Source: Pedobacter faecalis | GTDB taxonomy: Bacteria > Bacteroidota > Bacteroidia > Sphingobacteriales > Sphingobacteriaceae | Assembly: GCF_030182585.1 (NCBI RefSeq) | Contig: NZ_JARXOW010000001.1 | Location: forward strand, 2,542,001 to 2,606,000 | DNA: 64,000 bases | Direction: 5' to 3' | Shown here: piece after piece, positions 26,159 through 34,331 of the stretch | How the letters are laid out: each line of letters starts with the position of its first letter | Numbering within the stretch: the stretch's first letter is position 1 | Made by a program: the position numbers and the translations under genes | The notes under the pieces: model-generated | What the model was told of the DNA's origin: nothing | Seen by the model: the letters and a program-made list of their open reading frames with translations, nothing else | Databases searched by the model: none

Positions 26159-27066
26159 TAACGTTTACTATTGAACCGGCCAGAGTTGGCAAGGCATTCA
26201 TTAAGGATAAATTTGAATAAAGTGAAAGCCGACCGTTTTCTGACAAAGAAAAGTTTGCTTCTATGTCGAAGCAACGTTACCAAAAGTGTGCGCGAAAACG
26301 GCTGCCGCTCTAGTACTGCATATCCGTCTAGGAGCCGGTCGATCAGCTTGCCTGTCGCGCGGGGAGTAACAGCATGGTTTTTAAACAGCTTAAGTGTATT
26401 GATGCGTCGTGTACGTTCGGTCGTACGTGTGTCAGAAGATGTTGTATTGGAGGCATGCCTGCGATGGCTCACCAAAGGCTCTGTTATAAACTTGATTCTG
26501 CCTAAAGAGGCGGCGGTGTAAGCCATCCACCAGTCATAGTATGTTTCTTTCGGAAATGGCAATACATATGCCTTAAGTGAACAATGGAATAAGCTCGCAT
26601 GACCTGAAACGCAATTGTTGTAAAGGAGATATTGTTCGCATTGTCCGCTAACAAAGCGATGTCCGTCTGACAATCTCTTTCCTGTGAGCCGATCTTCTTC
26701 GATAACAGCCGAGTCGTGATAGATCAGCAACGAAGAACCGATAGCTGCGTAGAGTTTTGAAAGTTTCTGCAGATCCCATACGTCGTCCTGGTCTGCAATG
26801 GCAATGTAGGTTCCCTCACAAAGCCCAAGCGCCTTCTCAAAGTTTCGGTTAAAGCCAATATTGTTTTCATTCCGATATAAACGGATTTGCTTGTTTCGGT
26901 CGCGGTAAGACTCCAGAATGTCATACGTGCTGTCGGAAGAACAGTCGTCTACAATCACCACTTCGAGATTAGGATAGTCCTGTGCGAGAAGGGTGTCCAG
27001 TTGAGCCTCGATATGCTTTTGACCATTATAAGTGCACAGGGCAATAGAAATGAGTTCATTCTTCAT
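26158..27066 (-). CDS. Glycosyltransferase family 2 protein
   Basis: A 302-residue GT2 enzyme with the classic layout: ISIALCTYNGQKHIEAQLDT, VVIDDCSSDSTYDIL, NENNIGFNRNFEKAL and the metal-binding IADQDDVW. This subgroup often moves rhamnose or other deoxysugars onto surface polysaccharide, but that is family tendency only. It overlaps the upstream gene by four bases and touches the downstream one, so it lies inside a coupled chain. Confidence 0.88.
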   Translation of the reverse strand: MKNELISIALCTYNGQKHIEAQLDTLLAQDYPNLEVVIVDDCSSDSTYDILESYRDRNKQIRLYRNENNIGFNRNFEKALGLCEGTYIAIADQDDVWDLQKLSKLYAAIGSSLLIYHDSAVIEEDRLTGKRLSDGHRFVSGQCEQYLLYNNCVSGHASLFHCSLKAYVLPFPKETYYDWWMAYTAASLGRIKFITEPLVSHRRHASNTTSSDTRTTERTRRINTLKLFKNHAVTPRATGKLIDRLLDGYAVLERQPFSRTLLVTLLRHRSKLFFVRKRSAFTLFKFILNECLANSGRFNSKR

Positions 27067-27863
27067 TTTATCATCCTTTTTTTCGCGCCGTTCACGATCC
27101 TCGATAAGAAAAGACTTAGCGGATTATTTAGTAGTGGACGCATAATAGATCCTGACAGATGGAATACTGTCGTATTCGTCTGTATCCACCGGCTTTGGAA
27201 AAACTGGTTATATTTTTTTACCAGTTTTCCGCGTATCCTGTAGAAATCCTCGTCACGGATGCCGCGGCTTTTGTGTGTAAGGTTAAAGGGGATCACATAT
27301 GCACTATAACCGTTCATCTCGGCATGCAGACACAGATCAGTGCCATACATGTGAAAGCCTGAAAGGTTGCCGGATACATTTAATGGGATTCCGTTTTTGA
27401 GGAGCAGGAAATTCTCGTCGAGCGATCTTACTTTCAAAGGTAATTTGCCTTTTGACACAAGGCTGCCATCTGTATAGGTAATATGGTACACCACATGATT
27501 TGGCGCAGCTGCGCCGGCGTTTCCGCATATCCCCCAGGCGGGGTCGAGTTCGTCGAGCTCTTTCAGTAAGTGACGAAGTTTCTCGATCTTATCACCTTCG
27601 ATCAGTATATCCTGGTGGCAAATGATAATGTATTTACCACGGGCTTCCCGAAGGAACCGGTTTATACCCGCATAGGCGTCAAACGTACAGCCATTCCGAT
27701 TGTCGACATGCATGAATTCTGTATTGTCCGTAAATCCGGCAGCCAAAAAGGAACTAAGCATAGCTTCATACTCTTCCTGGCGTGTAACAAAGGTACATAC
27801 CGAGAACTCAAAACTATATTGAATTGGCCCAATGACCCTCGAAATGTTTGCTGCAGAGCTCAT
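27063..27863 (-). CDS. Glycosyltransferase-like protein (GT2-type)
   Basis: A 266-residue protein with weaker GT2 features: FEFSVCTFVTRQEEYEAML at the start, the segment NRNGCTFDAYAGINRFL and IIICHQDILIEGD at the place of the metal site. The usual DxD appears as HQD. It may be a diverged transferase acting on the same glycan. It overlaps the downstream GT2 gene by four bases and follows the GT11-like gene by 60 bases. Confidence 0.72.
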   Translation of the reverse strand: MSSAANISRVIGPIQYSFEFSVCTFVTRQEEYEAMLSSFLAAGFTDNTEFMHVDNRNGCTFDAYAGINRFLREARGKYIIICHQDILIEGDKIEKLRHLLKELDELDPAWGICGNAGAAAPNHVVYHITYTDGSLVSKGKLPLKVRSLDENFLLLKNGIPLNVSGNLSGFHMYGTDLCLHAEMNGYSAYVIPFNLTHKSRGIRDEDFYRIRGKLVKKYNQFFQSRWIQTNTTVFHLSGSIMRPLLNNPLSLFLSRIVNGAKKRMIK

Positions 27864-27923
27864 CCAAATGCTTAAGTTAACGGTTCAAATATAGTACAGA
27901 TCGTAGCAGGTTTCTCAAAGTTA

Positions 27924-28733
27924 TTAGATGATGTTCCTGAACCAGTAATCAAACTTCCTGAAGTCTTTCTTCGCTAAGGGCTTGTGCTTATCAAAAATCC
28001 AGTACAAATCTGCATCTGAATAGAAAGATGCGACGAGGGAAAAGGTACTTGGTGGGCCTATAATATACTCACATTTTGAAAGCAGACAGAGGTCTTCTCC
28101 AGGATTTCCGTTTAGTGTATAGCATCGCTGTTTTGTTATCCCTTGGAAAACGTCGACATCAACCTTGTGATTGCTGACGATATAAATACTTACGTCATCC
28201 ATCCCAGACTCCTGAAGAAAGCCTGATATGATCTCCGCATAATCTTCGTCAGAAAAAAAGTATTTGCCATCGTGCCAGGTAGCGTAATCGCCCCGTCTGA
28301 TATGAAGGCCAATACGCGGTTTGTTTGCCGGATGCGATGCCATAAATTGTTCCACGGCATTGCGAGTCCTGGTGTTAAAGTCAAAAAGTTTTTTGATTTC
28401 CGGCCGGTATTTCAGAAACAGCTCATACTTGCGAAAATACCAGCCGTTGACCAGGATAAGCTTGCTGGTTTTTAGCAGTTCAGTTTTTTGCGATTGATCT
28501 TCTTCAGGTTCGTTAAGTTCGATGCTGGGTATTATACCTAATTTTGCGCCATATTTTGCTGATAAATAGGTGATCCAGTTATACCCACGTTCGTTGTTGA
28601 TATTGAAATAAGGATATTTGTAACAAAACCTTAGTCCGATGATTTTGAGGTTATTCTCGCGTGCAAATGCATAGTAATGTCCAAACTGTACGATGTTGTT
28701 GCACATTTGACCGTATCCGGAAAGGTATATCAT
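27924..28733 (-). CDS. GT11-like (alpha-1,2-fucosyltransferase family) protein
   Basis: A 269-residue protein with the GT11 hallmark HxRRGDY at 144-150 (HIRRGDY), the GDP-fucose-binding motif, followed by the FFSDEDYAEII region. The N-terminus GYGQMCNNIVQF corresponds to the GGLGNQMFQ start of classic members but is diverged. A fucosyltransferase role is likely by motif, donor not proven, and no GDP-fucose synthesis genes lie in the window. It overlaps the upstream WaaE-like gene by four bases. Confidence 0.78.
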   Translation of the reverse strand: MIYLSGYGQMCNNIVQFGHYYAFARENNLKIIGLRFCYKYPYFNINNERGYNWITYLSAKYGAKLGIIPSIELNEPEEDQSQKTELLKTSKLILVNGWYFRKYELFLKYRPEIKKLFDFNTRTRNAVEQFMASHPANKPRIGLHIRRGDYATWHDGKYFFSDEDYAEIISGFLQESGMDDVSIYIVSNHKVDVDVFQGITKQRCYTLNGNPGEDLCLLSKCEYIIGPPSTFSLVASFYSDADLYWIFDKHKPLAKKDFRKFDYWFRNII

Positions 28734-29476
28734 AGCCGGCTCCTTTTTTTCGACAATGCCATTTTGTATTTCAGAAAAGTGCCTAAGGCCGCAAAGCTGC
28801 TAATAATCAAGCCGGCTACGCCATCCAGAAATCCAAGCTTGATAAAGTAGGATCGGACAAAGATGCTTACTGGAGAGAACACCATCTTGAAAAATAGTGC
28901 TATAGAAGTTCGCTTTAGCTGGTCTGCCGATCCGAGTACAGCATATGCTCTGGTTTTGGCAGCAAGTTCACTTCTTGTGCTATAGGCATAATGAAGTAGC
29001 TTTCCTTTTAAGTCCTCTACAGTAAGCCCTGACAAGGTCAGTTGTTCATGGACTGCGGCCTCGTTCCATCTGACATGCCGCGGGAACAGGCGAATCTTTT
29101 TGTCGGGATTCCAGATACCATATCTTATCCACTGTCCGCAATAATTGTTCAGCCGGCGGAATCTGTAAGCTCCAGTTAAGCTGGATTTAATGTTGTTAAT
29201 TTCTTCTATGAGATCATGGGACAGCTCTTCATCGGAATCCAGCGACAGTATGAAAGGATATTGAGCTTCTTTATGGCCGATGTTCTTGGTGGGGCCGTAC
29301 CCAAGCCAAGCAGTGGATATGACTTTGCAGCGGTAGGAAGACGCGATTTCGACAGTGCGATCCGTACTGCCCGAGTCGATCACTATGACTTCGTCTGCCA
29401 CCTCACGAGCGCTTTCAAGACAGCGCCCAATAGTGTGCTCTGCATTTTTTGTAATCACGACGGCCGAAATCTGCAT
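28730..29476 (-). CDS. Glycosyltransferase family 2 protein, WaaE/KdtX-like
   Basis: A 248-residue GT2 enzyme of the WaaE/KdtX group that adds glucose to the inner core of LPS in enterobacteria. It shows ISAVVITKNAEHTIGRCLES, EVIVIDSGSTDRT, the metal site SLDSDEELS, and RLFPRHVRWNEAAVHE, a strong subgroup marker. A role in the LPS core is the best guess. It overlaps the GT11-like gene by four bases and follows the first gene of the run by one base. Confidence 0.88.
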   Translation of the reverse strand: MQISAVVITKNAEHTIGRCLESAREVADEVIVIDSGSTDRTVEIASSYRCKVISTAWLGYGPTKNIGHKEAQYPFILSLDSDEELSHDLIEEINNIKSSLTGAYRFRRLNNYCGQWIRYGIWNPDKKIRLFPRHVRWNEAAVHEQLTLSGLTVEDLKGKLLHYAYSTRSELAAKTRAYAVLGSADQLKRTSIALFFKMVFSPVSIFVRSYFIKLGFLDGVAGLIISSFAALGTFLKYKMALSKKRSRL

Positions 29477-29477
29477 C

Positions 29478-30464
29478 TCAGTTCAGTTTTTTTAAAAGTT
29501 CTTGCCTGTAAATTTTCAGCGCGGAGAAAAGACCTTGATTTTTGGGCTCCGAATGTTTGAGCATCTCCTGGAACCGTTGCTTTGATGCACTTGCTTTTTT
29601 TAAATTTCGGATTATGAGAACTAATGCACGCCAATAGATCAGATTTAAGGCGAGCGTGCGCAAAAGAACTTCCACAACTGTTTGTATCCACCACATGGTG
29701 AGGCTAAGCCCTTGAAGGTGGATGTAATGCACGTAAAATTTGTTGCGAAGCGTGAGTAATTTTATTTTTCGCTTTTTGCTGTGTTTTTTGATCGTAGTTG
29801 AGACCTGATGCATGCATGCTGCCCCCGGAACGTAGTACATCTTCCAACCCATACGAAGTGCTCTAAGCGAGAGCTCCACGTCTTCCACATAAAAGGGGCT
29901 GAGCAATTCGTCATAGCCACCGAGGTCAAGTAATTTTTTCCTGTCTATCAATGCATTTGTTCCCGATAGAAACATGGTAAGTAATGGCTCGTTTTTCAGG
30001 GCTTGGTCTGCCTTAACATAATAGTTTTGGTTGGCTTTAATCTTGAATAGGTGACGGTTGATCAGTTTGCCTCCTCCCTGAAGGATATCGCTGTTCCAGT
30101 TTAGGACAGTTGCGTTGATGCCGAAGGTCTTCGGATCCTGGAAAAAACGCAGTTGTGGTTCAAAATATGGCGCAATGAGTTTAACATCATTGTTTAAAAT
30201 CAGGACAAGATCCATCTTCGCAGCGTAGATACCCTTGTTTACCGTTCCTGAGAATCCGAGGTTTTCCTCGCTTCTAATAACAATTATTTCAGGGTAGGTC
30301 TGTTGGATAAACTCGACGGACTCGTCGTTTGAACGGTCGTCGACGATGATCACTTCATAAGGCGCTGTTGTAGTGGAAAGACAGTGAAACAAGTCTGGCA
30401 ATATTTCGGCCAGGAGACTTTTTCCGTTATAATTAGGGATAACTACAGATATGCTGAAATTCAT
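29478..30464 (-). CDS. Glycosyltransferase family 2 protein, first gene of the minus-strand glycan run
   Basis: A 328-residue GT2 enzyme: ISVVIPNYNGKSLLAEILPD, VIIVDDRSNDES, NLGFSGTVNKGI, and the metal site LILNNDVKL. The segment GGYDELLSPFYVEDVELSLR is typical of rhamnosyltransferase-like members. A hydrophobic stretch near 250-290 may anchor it to the membrane. It is divergent from meaB, with 52 bases between the starts, and begins the chain of closely spaced transferase genes. Confidence 0.88.
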   Translation of the reverse strand: MNFSISVVIPNYNGKSLLAEILPDLFHCLSTTTAPYEVIIVDDRSNDESVEFIQQTYPEIIVIRSEENLGFSGTVNKGIYAAKMDLVLILNNDVKLIAPYFEPQLRFFQDPKTFGINATVLNWNSDILQGGGKLINRHLFKIKANQNYYVKADQALKNEPLLTMFLSGTNALIDRKKLLDLGGYDELLSPFYVEDVELSLRALRMGWKMYYVPGAACMHQVSTTIKKHSKKRKIKLLTLRNKFYVHYIHLQGLSLTMWWIQTVVEVLLRTLALNLIYWRALVLIIRNLKKASASKQRFQEMLKHSEPKNQGLFSALKIYRQELLKKLN

Positions 30465-30516
30465 TCACCGATTAATTACATATTGTCTTTCTTTGTACAA
30501 AGATATATATATTATA

Positions 30517-31419
30517 ATGCATTCATTTACGCAATTGGTGGCGGAATTGAAATCGGGCGATTTCAAGGCGCTCGCCAGAGTGCTTACATTGGTTGAGAAT
30601 GATATAGAACCAGCTATGGATATTCTGAAGGGGCTGGAAGCAAGCTCGGTACCAGTGATTGGATTTACCGGTCCCCCTGGAGCGGGGAAGTCGACCTTGG
30701 TCAGTGCCGTTGCCGGCAGGCTTTCCGCTGAAGGTAAGCGAGTGGGAATACTGGCCGTCGATCCTACTTCGCCGTTTAATTTCGGTTCCTTGCTTGGAGA
30801 CAGGATCAGAATGTCTGGGCATTTTAATGATCCGAATGTGTTTATCAGATCGGTGGCGACAAGGGGTGCATTAGGAGGCATTTCTGCCAAGACGATAGAG
30901 ATGACAGATGTTTTTAAAGCCGCTGGCTTTGACGCAGTGTTGATTGAAACAGTTGGTGTCGGACAATCAGAGATCGAAGTAGCAGGCATTGCTGACACAG
31001 TAGTTCTCGTGCTGGTTCCAGAATCCGGAGACGAAATCCAGCACATTAAATCTGGGATTATGGAAATAGCGCAGGCGCTTGTCGTAAATAAGGCCGACAG
31101 GGATTACGGGGATGCTTATACGGCCAGACTAAAAAAGTTTGTGTCTTCAGTACAACACCATGTTCCCGTGTTTAAAACGGTTGCAGACAAAGGCGAAGGT
31201 GTCGACGAGTTAATTGACTGGTTAAATACTGCCCCTGCTTTCGACCAGGACCGCCGTGTTTTCCTGCTGGCAGAGAAAGCCTTTAAAATCATTCAGCACC
31301 ATAGAATGAGAAATGTTGACAGAGACCGGTTGTACGCCGAGATCAGCGCAGGTCTTCGATATCCTGGGTTTAATTTATATCGGTTTGTTGACCAGTACAA
31401 TTCGGGTCAGATGTCTTAA
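30517..31419 (+). CDS. meaB: Methylmalonyl-CoA mutase-associated GTPase MeaB (ArgK family)
   Basis: A 300-residue G3E-type GTPase that loads and protects B12-dependent methylmalonyl-CoA mutase. It has P-loop GPPGAGKST, LAVDPTSPFNFGSLLGDRIRM, the metal/switch region VLIETVGVGQSE and NKAD for guanine. ATG 30517 is chosen; an in-frame ATG at 30451 would overlap the divergent gene's start region. The mutase subunits are not in the window. The older name ArgK (arginine kinase) is a misnomer. Confidence 0.93.
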   Translation: MHSFTQLVAELKSGDFKALARVLTLVENDIEPAMDILKGLEASSVPVIGFTGPPGAGKSTLVSAVAGRLSAEGKRVGILAVDPTSPFNFGSLLGDRIRMSGHFNDPNVFIRSVATRGALGGISAKTIEMTDVFKAAGFDAVLIETVGVGQSEIEVAGIADTVVLVLVPESGDEIQHIKSGIMEIAQALVVNKADRDYGDAYTARLKKFVSSVQHHVPVFKTVADKGEGVDELIDWLNTAPAFDQDRRVFLLAEKAFKIIQHHRMRNVDRDRLYAEISAGLRYPGFNLYRFVDQYNSGQMS

Positions 31420-31536
31420 AAACAGGACTAGTGATGCTAAAAATGGACTTGCACGACGGTCTGACCAACAAATAAGATGTCTAAACGCAAGAAAAATTAG
31501 ACGGATTCTGACTTTGGAACGGAGTTTGTATAAGTG

Positions 31537-31566
31537 TTTGGGAAATTAAAAATTTGTTTAATTTTG
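31537..31566 (+). promoter_or_regulatory. Promoter of the OmpA-family gene
   Basis: TTTG (31537-31540), an 18-base spacer and TAATTTTG (31559-31566) fit the Bacteroidota consensus. The leader to the ATG at 31621 is about 50 bases, A-rich, with no Shine-Dalgarno sequence. Confidence 0.7.
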
Positions 31567-31603
31567 CTACACAAAAAAATTATACAATTAAAAATTTGTT
31601 TAA
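31544..31603. repeat. Perfect 18-bp direct repeat around the ompA promoter
   Basis: AATTAAAAATTTGTTTAA occurs at 31544-31561 and again at 31586-31603, a start-to-start distance of 42 bases (four helical turns). The first copy overlaps the -7 element and the second lies in the leader. Confidence 0.9.
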
Positions 31604-31620
31604 CCTTAAAAAAGAAAATT

Positions 31621-32958
31621 ATGAATTATTCTACTTTAAAAAAGAGCTTGGCGGTTTCCTTCGCGGCTTTAGTAGGAGTTACTTCTCTTGCTAGCGCTCA
31701 GGAAGCTACTACAAGTTCTTCTTCTTCAGCCAAGGTATTTGGCGGAAGAGGTCAGTACAGAACATGGTCTTTCGGTATCAATGCGGGCGTTTTGTCTCCA
31801 TTCGTTGCTGTAGGTGGATCTAACGATTTCACCAACTGGGATGCTGAATTAGGTTATGGTATCTCTTTAAGAAAGCAATTAGGTCATTCTTTTGCTATTG
31901 AAGGTAACTTGTTCCGTGGAAAAGTAAGCGGTCACAATGAGGACAACGACGGAAACGAAATCGCTGTTGCCGGAAACAGAAACTTCACTACTGAGTTAGG
32001 CTATGCAGCTGACATCAGAGGTGTTGTTAACGTAGCAACCATCGACTTCCTTCGTAGGGAAAACTCTGTGAACTTCTTCGTTACTGCTGGTTACGGTTTA
32101 GTGGCTTATAACCCAATGCTGAATGGTGTTGACCTGACTGCAAACGGTGGAGTTTTCGGTGAAGACGGAGATAACGACTATATCAAAGAAGCTTATATTC
32201 CTGTAGGCGCTGGTATCAAGTTCAAAGTTTCTGAGCGCGTTTCGTTTAACTTAGGTTACACTATGCACTTTATTGATGGTGATAACTTCGACGGACTTTA
32301 CGCAAAAGCTACTTCTAAAGACAAGTTCTCTTACGGATATGCTGGTCTTGAGTTCTCTTTGGGATCAAGCTCGAAGCCAAACTTGGATTGGGTAAACCCA
32401 GTTGCTTTGATGTATGATGAATTGAAAGATCCATCGTTACGTCAGGAGGTTGAGGCGTTGAAAAACCGCGTTGCTAACGTAGAGCGTTCTGTTGAAGATC
32501 TTAAGAAAGACTCTGATGGTGATGGTGTTTCTGATCAGTTTGACAAGTGCCCTGGTACTCCTGCTGGTACAGCTGTTGATGGTTCAGGATGTCCGCTTCC
32601 AGCTCCAACTACTGCTGCAGTAGGTACTGCTACTGGTTTCGAAACAATCCAGTTCGAGTTCAACTCTTCAGTTCTTAAAACAGAAGCTTATCCAGTATTA
32701 GATAAACTGTCTTCAGTTTTGCGTGAAACCGGTGGTAAAGTAACTGCAAACGGTTACGCTTCTAGCGAAGGTACTGCCGCATACAACCTGAAGTTATCTA
32801 AAGACAGAGCAAATTCTGTTAAAACTTACCTGGTTAACTCAGGCGTAAGCGCTAGCCAGGTTACTACTAAAGGATTTGGTGAAGCTAACCCTGTTGCTTC
32901 TAACGATACTGAAGAAGGTCGTATCCAAAACCGTCGTGTTGAGACTGTTAGAAATTAA
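31621..32958 (+). CDS. OmpA-family outer membrane protein
   Basis: A 445-residue outer membrane protein. It has a Sec signal peptide (1-27, ending ASAQ), an N-terminal beta-barrel-like part of about 250 residues, a calcium-binding thrombospondin-type-3 motif DSDGDGVSDQFDKCPGTP, and an OmpA C-terminal peptidoglycan-binding domain with IQFEFNSSVL and SEGTAAYNLKLSKDRA. The ATG at 31621 gives a proper signal peptide; the upstream in-frame ATG at 31534 lies before the promoter. Codon choice is markedly AT-rich and uniform, as in highly expressed genes. It probably is a major structural porin-like protein. Confidence 0.92.
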   Translation: MNYSTLKKSLAVSFAALVGVTSLASAQEATTSSSSSAKVFGGRGQYRTWSFGINAGVLSPFVAVGGSNDFTNWDAELGYGISLRKQLGHSFAIEGNLFRGKVSGHNEDNDGNEIAVAGNRNFTTELGYAADIRGVVNVATIDFLRRENSVNFFVTAGYGLVAYNPMLNGVDLTANGGVFGEDGDNDYIKEAYIPVGAGIKFKVSERVSFNLGYTMHFIDGDNFDGLYAKATSKDKFSYGYAGLEFSLGSSSKPNLDWVNPVALMYDELKDPSLRQEVEALKNRVANVERSVEDLKKDSDGDGVSDQFDKCPGTPAGTAVDGSGCPLPAPTTAAVGTATGFETIQFEFNSSVLKTEAYPVLDKLSSVLRETGGKVTANGYASSEGTAAYNLKLSKDRANSVKTYLVNSGVSASQVTTKGFGEANPVASNDTEEGRIQNRRVETVRN

Positions 32959-32978
32959 TTTTCTAATTATCAATATAA

Positions 32979-33009
32979 AAGAGGGCTTCAATAGAGGCCC
33001 TCTTTTTAT
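32979..33009 (+). terminator. Rho-independent terminator of the OmpA-family gene
   Basis: AGAGGGC (32980-32986) pairs with GCCCTCT (32997-33003), followed by a T run. It lies 21 bases after the stop codon. Confidence 0.85.
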
Positions 33010-33036
33010 ATATAGGAACTTTATTACCCACCAAAA

Positions 33037-33417
33037 ATGAAAAGAATAATAAATACTACAAATGCACCAGCACCTATAGGTCCATATAACCAGGCTGTGG
33101 CCGCGGGAGGCTTTCTATTCCTATCCGGACAGATCGCTATAAATCCGGAGAGTAATGAATTAAGTTTGGGAAGTATTGATAGTGAAACCCATCAGGTGAT
33201 GCGCAATATCAAAGCTGTCCTGCTTGAAGCTGGATATGGATTAGAGGATGTTGTAAAAACAACGATCTTCCTTTCTGACATGAGCCTGTTTGCCGAGGTG
33301 AATGAGATTTACGGTTCTTATTTTACTTCCGAATTCCCGGCAAGAGAAACAGTTGCCGTGAAAGGACTGCCTAAGGGCGTAAACGTGGAGATTTCCGTGG
33401 TTGCTTTTAGAGCATAG
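33037..33417 (+). CDS. ridA: RidA family protein (2-iminobutanoate/2-iminopropanoate deaminase)
   Basis: A 126-residue RidA/YjgF enzyme that hydrolyses reactive imine intermediates from amino-acid breakdown. It shows NAPAPIGPYNQAV, FLSGQIAINP, the arginine of FPARETVAV that binds substrate carboxylate, and the closing VNVEISVVAF with its conserved Glu. These residues place it in the active RidA subfamily. rarD begins two bases after its stop. Confidence 0.94.
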   Translation: MKRIINTTNAPAPIGPYNQAVAAGGFLFLSGQIAINPESNELSLGSIDSETHQVMRNIKAVLLEAGYGLEDVVKTTIFLSDMSLFAEVNEIYGSYFTSEFPARETVAVKGLPKGVNVEISVVAFRA

Positions 33418-33419
33418 TC

Positions 33420-34322
33420 TTGAGTTCAACTTCGCGTTATGTTGCTGCGGGAATACTTTCCGCTGTTATCTGGGGTTTCTTCTCTATCCCGCTTAGGAGT
33501 CTTAAGGCTTATCCTGCAGAGGAAATCCTTTATTACCGCATATTCACGTCAGTCATTCTGATCTGGGGTGCTATTCTCCTGTTCAGGAGAAGGAAATTAG
33601 AGGCGGACAAACTGTATTTAAGTTCGTCAAATTCCAGACAGCGCAGGCTTATATTCTGGCAGATTCTGCTTTCAACAGTTTTGCTGGTGAGCAATTGGTA
33701 TACTTTTATCTATGCGATCAACAATATAAGCCTGAAATCTGGTGCTTTTGCTTATATGGTTTGTCCGCTTATTACGGCTTTTGGCGGATTTATAATCTTA
33801 AAGGAACAGTTGTCTGTATTGAAATTTATTGCGCTTGGTCTGGCGCTCCTGAGCATTATGCTTCTGGCTACGGGTTCTCTTATTGAAGTGACATGGTCGG
33901 TCATTATCGCTGCATTATATGCTTTTTACCTGATCATACAGCGTAAAATGCAGCACCTCGACAAACTGAATGTTCTGGCAGTACAGATCTCGCTGGCTGT
34001 GGTTATCCTGCTCCCTTTCTATTTCTCGGGTCACCATGAACTCCCTGAGACACTTTTGTTCTGGACGAACATTATCGTCATCGCGGCTCTATTTACCATC
34101 ATTCCATTGTTTCTTAGCCTGTACGCGTTGATCGGAATATCATCGTCGACTCTGGGTATCATGATATATATAAACCCGATCATTGCTTTTGCCGTCGCTA
34201 TCCTCTATTTCGGTGAAGGGGTTGATCATCACCAATTTTTCGCCTATAGCCTGCTTTTGTTTGCCGTATTCTTGTTTAATTGGAACATAATTAAAGATAT
34301 TTTTACCTTTAAAGTGAAATAA
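33420..34322 (+). CDS. rarD: EamA family transporter RarD
   Basis: A 300-residue inner membrane protein with about ten membrane segments in two EamA/DMT halves. The start SSTSRYVAAGILSAVIWGFF and LLVSNWYTFIYAINN are typical for RarD. Substrate unknown (family name from chloramphenicol sensitivity). The start is TTG at 33420, two bases after ridA; no ATG lies at the N-terminus. recG follows in nine bases, so ridA-rarD-recG are likely co-transcribed. Confidence 0.88.
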   Translation: MSSTSRYVAAGILSAVIWGFFSIPLRSLKAYPAEEILYYRIFTSVILIWGAILLFRRRKLEADKLYLSSSNSRQRRLIFWQILLSTVLLVSNWYTFIYAINNISLKSGAFAYMVCPLITAFGGFIILKEQLSVLKFIALGLALLSIMLLATGSLIEVTWSVIIAALYAFYLIIQRKMQHLDKLNVLAVQISLAVVILLPFYFSGHHELPETLLFWTNIIVIAALFTIIPLFLSLYALIGISSSTLGIMIYINPIIAFAVAILYFGEGVDHHQFFAYSLLLFAVFLFNWNIIKDIFTFKVK

Positions 34323-34331
34323 TCTGATACC

